This document shows positions 59,409 through 64,000 of a DNA stretch of 64,000 nucleotides, one piece after another. The notes under the pieces were generated by a model. The model had not been told where the DNA came from. It made no database searches and worked only from the letters and a program-made list of their open reading frames with translations. The stretch covers positions 604,130 to 668,129 of the forward strand of contig NC_009418.2 of NCBI RefSeq assembly GCF_000002875.2, written 5' to 3'. The stretch's first letter is position 1; every line of letters begins with the position of its first letter. The stretch comes from Leishmania infantum JPCM5. Taxonomy: Eukaryota > Euglenozoa > Kinetoplastea > Trypanosomatida > Trypanosomatidae. Made by a program: the position numbers and the translations under genes.

Positions 59409-60242
59409 ACCTACAACTACAAAAAAAAAGAGAAACGAAAAAATGTAATCCGGAAGGCGCTCGCGAAATGCGTGATGTTGTGAAAGAGCGAGCAAGTGGC
59501 GGCTGCAGCGGACAGTCACCTACAGACAAAGCCTGCGCTGCACAGACGCTACAAAGAAGCAAATAGAGCAGCTTGGCGACTCTACAGGGAGGCGGCGATG
59601 GAGATCACCGTATGCACGACTGCCCCTGTTACTGGAAGCTCTCAAGTGCAATCACGCCCGGGCGCGCACCAGTGCACTCCAAGTGAAAGCACCACTGCGT
59701 CGCCGAAGCGCAGAAACGCGAAGCGAGAACAACAACAAAAACAAAAGCAACGAGAAGAAGGCGGATTAGGACACAGAGAGAACAGTTCAGCACATACCAT
59801 AAACGCGAGCGGGTGTAGCGTGCATTGACACCTCGGTAAGCACGGATGTCCCCCCTCCCCTTCCCCACACACACACAAAAAAAACAAAACAGCAACAACG
59901 ACAGCGACAAAGGTCCATCGTGCGCGGTGTGTGCGGGCAAAAGGGCAGGAACAACATCACGGTGCCATTCATACCAACGGACACGGCACATCTGCTTGGT
60001 GCGAGCAAATCTCTCCCCCCACCCGCCGCGGCATCCTCTACAAGTTTGCTGCCATAGACTTGGTTTGCGCCATCTAACCGGACACCTCTCAGCACGCCCG
60101 CGTATCGTGTGAAAAAACTGCGGAAGTGGGCCAGCCGCAAAGAAGAGAGGGTGGGAACACCCACGTGCAGGGCAGCGAGCGACGGGCCGTGAAACGACGC
60201 CAACGTAGTTGGCTTTCCTTATACATGATAACCAGCATTTCT
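59409..60242. other. Intergenic spacer, no gene seen
   Basis: About 0.83 kb between the VPS22 start and the stop of the 1001-aa gene. It contains short A/C-rich simple sequence near 59862-59892. No CDS or RNA gene recognised. Confidence 0.6.
59417..59443 (-). promoter_or_regulatory. Trans-splice acceptor of VPS22, very short 5' UTR
   Basis: On the minus strand the tract TTTTTTCGTTTCTCTTTTTT (continuing as Ts) is followed by GTAG with AG at 59418-59417, only 8 nt before the ATG at 59408. A second AG lies 2 nt before the ATG. This supports the 59408 start and rules out the longer non-ATG extension. Confidence 0.65.
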
Positions 60243-63200
60243 TCAACGACCCGTGAACGGTTTGAAAAGGAGTTCGCCGGTCAGCGAGTCGCGCGTGCTT
60301 GCGAGATGGCGCAACATTCCCAGTCGACGTCGCCGGCCCGTTTCGAGTTCCAGTAGCTGGTCTTCCACGCGATGCTGCCTCTCCAACGACGTGGCGCGGG
60401 TCTTTAGTGCGTCCGTTGGCGTTGTGCTGTACATGTCCACGCGCTGAAGCGCCGTGTGTGTTGCCATCGGCAAACCGGCAGTCAGTGGCGCATGCTCTGC
60501 GCCAACGGAGACGGGCGTGGCACCCAGCTGCAAATCAAAACCAGGAGCAGCCATTTTTTCAGGACCCGCCGTGCGCTCACTGGGCAACAGATCGCACTGT
60601 GTCGAGGTGCTAATGCGATCTGTGGCCGCGGAGACTTGCGGACGAGGTGGCTTCGGGCAGCCTAAATCCTCTGTCGGCTGCCGCCCGGCACACGAGGAGG
60701 CACCACGGCGAGGGTGCATCTGCATATGCGGCTGCTCTTCCGGCTTCCTCTCTTGTAGCCAACGATGTTGCGTTGCCTGTCTACGTTCTCGTAGCGCAGC
60801 GGCGTCTGCGTACATACGTGCACCGTCGATAGAACTCGCTCCCCACAGCTCTGCGACCTGGGGCAGAGGCGGTTGTCTGGCGGGTAAAGTTGCCACTAAG
60901 GGGCATGAGGGGCCCTTTGCCCGTGCAGTCGCCACTGCATCGACCTCCTCTGAGCTCGACACGGAGACGTCTGCCACCACTGCAGCGTCACCCACGATAT
61001 CCTGCCTAGAGGTGCCATGCCATGCTTTGGCTGCGCTTTCAGAGTTCTCTGTCCGCGATGCCTGCTCCAGCTGAGTCCCTGGCGCTGGCGCCGCCGCACC
61101 CGCACCCGCAGCAACACCGGCACCGTGAGAGCTCTTCAGCTCACGAAGTTTGTCTCGGCAGATGCGCGCACTATGCGGGGCGACGGTTGGATGAAATGGT
61201 GGCGACGCCACTTCTTCATGAAGCGCTGCGTCTGCCGCTTTACGTGCTTTCGTCGCCTCCAGCCTCAAGAGCGAGGCGCGTGTGTGCAGTGGCGCCTGTG
61301 CCGGGGCGGACCTGCTGCGACGACGAGGTGAAGAGATGGGCCGCTCGCTCACGTAGTCGTCGCTGCTCCCACTTCGGCCGCCGTGCCGGACGCTCGAGTG
61401 GCGTTTGCTCGCACGCGCCAGCTCAATGCCCCCTGTGAGCGGGTCGCAGTGAATTTTGGTGGATGCGTTCCACCGAGGCGGTGGTGCGTCAGCCGTTCGT
61501 TGGGACATCTGCGAGGCATACCGCTTGTCATGAGAAACAATGCCAGAACCCGCGCCACGGCGAGCCGACGCAGACGGAAATGGATAAAGCCTAGCGAGAA
61601 GGGCCCGCACGCTCGGCTTCTTCGCCGAGCAATTCGGTGGCTGGTGAGGCTCACTGGCAGCCACCTCTTCCTCTACGCGCCGCAGCAGCGGAGGTGCCAC
61701 ATTCCACCGATTCATGGGAAAGTAAGGCGCGCTGCAGCCCAGAAAGCGGTGCACTGATGGCGAAGCACTGTCCGTTCGTGTCTCACGAGGGGCAGACACT
61801 AGACCCCCTCCAAGGCCGTCAAACCAAGTGCCGCGGCGAACGCTCGCTTCACTACTAGCACAAGACGGTATCATCACGTGCCGCTCTGTGCCGACGGGCG
61901 GCGACGCCGGGAAACCACTAAGTCGTCGTGAAGAGAGCGGCGGCGCTACATATGGCGACCTCTGGACTCGACTTTGTCCACTGCAATGGCCAGCCACGTC
62001 ATCTGAGACGACGGGCGCAGCCTGCGAGGCGGCGGAGGCTATCTTTGCGCCCTTGCCATCCTTCTCATTATCCACGTAGTCGATGCGAGCAACCTCCTCC
62101 TGTGTCGTATCGGCTGGGAAGCGCAAAACTCTCTCCACCGCCTCGCGGTGCACAAAATCTCCGCTGCGGCTGTTCCGGTTGAGGCCGACTCTGGCTTTCG
62201 TGGCAAACATCGTTGCAGACCACGCTGCCTTTGTGTCCGCCATCGGCGACGATGCATGCTTCTCTTGTATCATGGCCGCAGACCGTTGCGGTACGTCGGA
62301 AGCGTTCGCCTGCGATGGAGGCGAGCCTTTCACGCTCCGCCTCCATTTCATAGGGGAGGCGGTCAGCTGAGCCGGCAGCGGAGAGTTCGGCGAAGCGGAG
62401 CTGAAATGGATGCGCGCGACGGACACACTGCGGTGCCGCAGCTGCGACTCCTCCGCCTTCTCAAACCCGTCCGAGACGCCGGTCGAGGAGGTAGGCGCAG
62501 AGGAACTCGTTTCTTCCCACATCTCTGGCACAACCGGCGAGTTGTCGAGAGCCAAGCCGATTACGCGCGGGGAAGGAGAGGTGGAATCATGTCCTACGCC
62601 GCTGCTGTCGCGCATGGCCGGCGCTGTCTCCACTTGCGGCAACGCGCCGTTGCCGTCCTCATCGGTCATGGCCAGCAAATCCTCCATGTACGAGCGCGCC
62701 GGGGCCGGGCTGCGACAAAACATCTCCGACGCCCTAGATGACGACAGCGAGGGGGACTCCGGGCCTGCGCGACTGCCAGCCGCGCTCTTCAGTTCCGCTT
62801 GCTCGCTTTCTCTCGGGTCCCCACCCGCATACTGCGTGGGTCGGTGCGGTGACGGAGAGGAGCCGCGGTAAAAGTCTATGATGCCGCAAAGTGGAGAAGG
62901 TGGCGCTGGCGGTGAAGAAGACTCTCTAGTCGACGCGCTGAGGAGCTGCGTACCTGAGGCAGGGGGAGAAGCGATAGTGCTCGCCTGCGCGGAATGCTTC
63001 ACGGCCTTCGTCGTCGGCGCCACCGAGCGAGCAAACGTCTTTCGGATCGGGTGAAAGGAATGATGGCTGGCGCCAGAGGCCGGCGAGGGCGAAGCAGAGG
63101 TGGATTCGCTTCCCCAAGTAACGGGCGCCGGCGAGGCCTCTAACTCCGAATACGTCGACGCCGCCGTTTCGATTGTATGCGCTCGGTTCGCCTCTTCGAG

Positions 63201-63248
63201 GACGATAACCGGAGCCTTGCGCACCGGGGTAGCTCGAAGGGGCAGCAT
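60243..63248 (-). CDS. Large Ser/Pro-rich protein of unknown function (1001 aa)
   Basis: A 1001-aa frame from the ATG ending at 63248 (MLPLRATPVRK). Most of it is disordered and rich in Ser, Pro, Ala and Arg. Two parts look more constrained. One is a segment near 340-400 (WSATMFATKARVGLNRNSRS, then HREAVERVLRFPADTTQEEV). The other is a C-terminal helix (about 950-1001: SLERQHRVEDQLLELETGRR, then an STRDSLTGELLFKPFTGR end). I do not recognise a family. No transmembrane segment or enzyme motif is visible. The 'G-x-L-F-x-P-x-T-G-R' style tail occurs in some cytoskeleton or flagellum proteins, but that is only a hint. It is the first gene of the array in this window. Confidence 0.75.
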   Translation of the reverse strand: MLPLRATPVRKAPVIVLEEANRAHTIETAASTYSELEASPAPVTWGSESTSASPSPASGASHHSFHPIRKTFARSVAPTTKAVKHSAQASTIASPPASGTQLLSASTRESSSPPAPPSPLCGIIDFYRGSSPSPHRPTQYAGGDPRESEQAELKSAAGSRAGPESPSLSSSRASEMFCRSPAPARSYMEDLLAMTDEDGNGALPQVETAPAMRDSSGVGHDSTSPSPRVIGLALDNSPVVPEMWEETSSSAPTSSTGVSDGFEKAEESQLRHRSVSVARIHFSSASPNSPLPAQLTASPMKWRRSVKGSPPSQANASDVPQRSAAMIQEKHASSPMADTKAAWSATMFATKARVGLNRNSRSGDFVHREAVERVLRFPADTTQEEVARIDYVDNEKDGKGAKIASAASQAAPVVSDDVAGHCSGQSRVQRSPYVAPPLSSRRLSGFPASPPVGTERHVMIPSCASSEASVRRGTWFDGLGGGLVSAPRETRTDSASPSVHRFLGCSAPYFPMNRWNVAPPLLRRVEEEVAASEPHQPPNCSAKKPSVRALLARLYPFPSASARRGAGSGIVSHDKRYASQMSQRTADAPPPRWNASTKIHCDPLTGGIELARASKRHSSVRHGGRSGSSDDYVSERPISSPRRRSRSAPAQAPLHTRASLLRLEATKARKAADAALHEEVASPPFHPTVAPHSARICRDKLRELKSSHGAGVAAGAGAAAPAPGTQLEQASRTENSESAAKAWHGTSRQDIVGDAAVVADVSVSSSEEVDAVATARAKGPSCPLVATLPARQPPLPQVAELWGASSIDGARMYADAAALRERRQATQHRWLQERKPEEQPHMQMHPRRGASSCAGRQPTEDLGCPKPPRPQVSAATDRISTSTQCDLLPSERTAGPEKMAAPGFDLQLGATPVSVGAEHAPLTAGLPMATHTALQRVDMYSTTPTDALKTRATSLERQHRVEDQLLELETGRRRRLGMLRHLASTRDSLTGELLFKPFTGR

Positions 63249-64000
63249 TTTCGTTTAGCTTTTCCGCCCTTTTTGGCCTGCCAGTACGCGTGTGGCTTCA
63301 CCATGCAAAGGGAAAAGAACGACGACGCTGTGATGGGCGTTTTACCTCTCTCTATGACCAGAGGGTAGCCGATGCACAATCGGAGTCTAATGGGCAACAA
63401 TGTCTATGCAGCTTGTAAGCCTGTATATGAAGGAGCGGTTTGGTGTGTGCGTGTATGCGGCCTCCTCTGCTGTTGCGAGCGCTGGCGCGGTGGAACGGGC
63501 GGCCGCCGACGCAAAGGAAACAAAGCGAAGCACCGGTTCCCCTCCATGAATGTTTGGGAGGGGCGTTCGCACGAATCAACCAAACGCGGTGTCGCTTTCC
63601 TTCCTTTCACCGGTCGCCCTCTTTTTCTTTGATCGTACACCCAGACCCACTTGGCTCCGCAGATGGCACGGCAGCGGTGAGCTCTCGGGCAGGTAGCGGG
63701 ACACCCAACTCCAGCGAAGGAGGTGTCGGCAGCGCGGAAAAGAAGAAAAAAAAATGGAGCACAACAGAGGCTACCTGATGGAGACGTGTGTCACTGGAGG
63801 GGTGCGACCGTTGAGATAGCACGGATCAAGAATCGACGCGAGCATTTTGGTGAGCCGGTTACGCAGTAGAGCTTGAACTTGCACCTTCTGCATTGTGGAG
63901 AGACAGGGAGAGGTCTTCTTTGTAGAGTGAACGCACGCGCGCGCATGTTCACAGACGGCGCGCCGTCTGCACTTGCATCAACCGCGACACGGCACGTAGC
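63249..64000. other. Upstream spacer at the right edge, no gene supported
   Basis: About 0.75 kb upstream of the 1001-aa gene, probably the 3' UTR of the next gene beyond the window. It has an A-rich patch (63742-63753). A 40-codon ATG-started minus-strand frame (63771-63893) is present, but its acceptor signal is poor and I do not call it. Confidence 0.5.
63296..63326 (-). promoter_or_regulatory. Candidate trans-splice acceptor of the 1001-aa gene
   Basis: A T/C tract on the minus strand (about 63326-63305), then GCATGGTGAAG with AG at 63297-63296, giving about 47 nt of 5' UTR to the ATG at 63248. Confidence 0.4.

Noticed and set aside
59409..59519. N-terminal extension of VPS22 with a hydrophobic stretch that looked like a membrane anchor
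   Set aside because: The extension begins at GTG and lies upstream of the polypyrimidine-AG acceptor; its Phe/Val-rich part is the splice tract read as protein. The conserved family start is at 59408.
52102..63248. Possible functional operon linking VPS22, the R3H protein and the PPR-like protein
   Set aside because: Adjacency in trypanosomatid polycistronic arrays does not imply shared function; the predicted compartments (endosome, unknown/RNA, mitochondrion) differ.
63771..63893. A 40-codon ATG-started minus-strand frame (MQKVQVQALLRNRL...)
   Set aside because: It has an upstream pyrimidine tract but no AG between tract and ATG; the first AG falls inside the second codon. No family is recognised and codon bias is weak. 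A very small protein cannot be excluded.

Overview
This window looks like nuclear DNA from a trypanosomatid of the Leishmania/Leptomonas/Crithidia group. The evidence is long intronless genes, all twelve on the minus strand, separated by 0.7-3.4 kb intergenic spacers rich in (CA)n/(GT)n, homopolymers and polypyrimidine tracts (polypurine as printed). Coding DNA is GC-rich, and most genes have a polypyrimidine-AG signal just upstream of the ATG, as expected for spliced-leader trans-splicing. The layout fits one polycistronic transcription unit read from right to left. I saw no strand switch, tRNA, rRNA or CRISPR array.

In transcription order (high to low coordinates) the genes are: a 1001-aa Ser/Pro-rich unknown (60243-63248); the ESCRT-II subunit VPS22/SNF8 (58224-59408); a probable mitochondrial helical-repeat (PPR-like) protein (55274-57508); an R3H-domain protein (52102-54135); a C2CD3-like multi-C2 protein, probably of the basal body (46087-49074); a four-transmembrane PTEN-type phosphatase resembling TPTE/TPIP and voltage-sensing phosphatases (40915-42645); a 277-aa unknown (39112-39945); a D-isomer-specific 2-hydroxyacid dehydrogenase broken by an assembly gap (36472-37748); a giant 4795-aa VPS13/chorein-family lipid-transfer protein (19670-34057); a 1302-aa unknown with a helical C-terminal half (12396-16304); a 326-aa coiled-coil protein (10336-11316); and a 2721-aa probable inner-ring nucleoporin (403-8568).

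The genes do not form one pathway, as is usual in trypanosomatid gene arrays. Several share a membrane theme: VPS22 (endosomal sorting), VPS13 (bulk lipid transfer at contact sites) and the transmembrane PTEN-like phosphatase (phosphoinositide turnover). I found no convincing new multi-gene system. The points most worth a second look are the VSP-like phosphatase with a degenerate voltage-sensor-like domain, the dehydrogenase that apparently lacks its catalytic histidine and is split by a duplicated contig end, the unusual C-terminus of the VPS13 protein, a GC-rich retroposon-like block at about 44.4-45.85 kb, a perfect 13-bp hairpin at 35163-35208, and a VPS22 transcript with a predicted 5' UTR of only about 8 nt.
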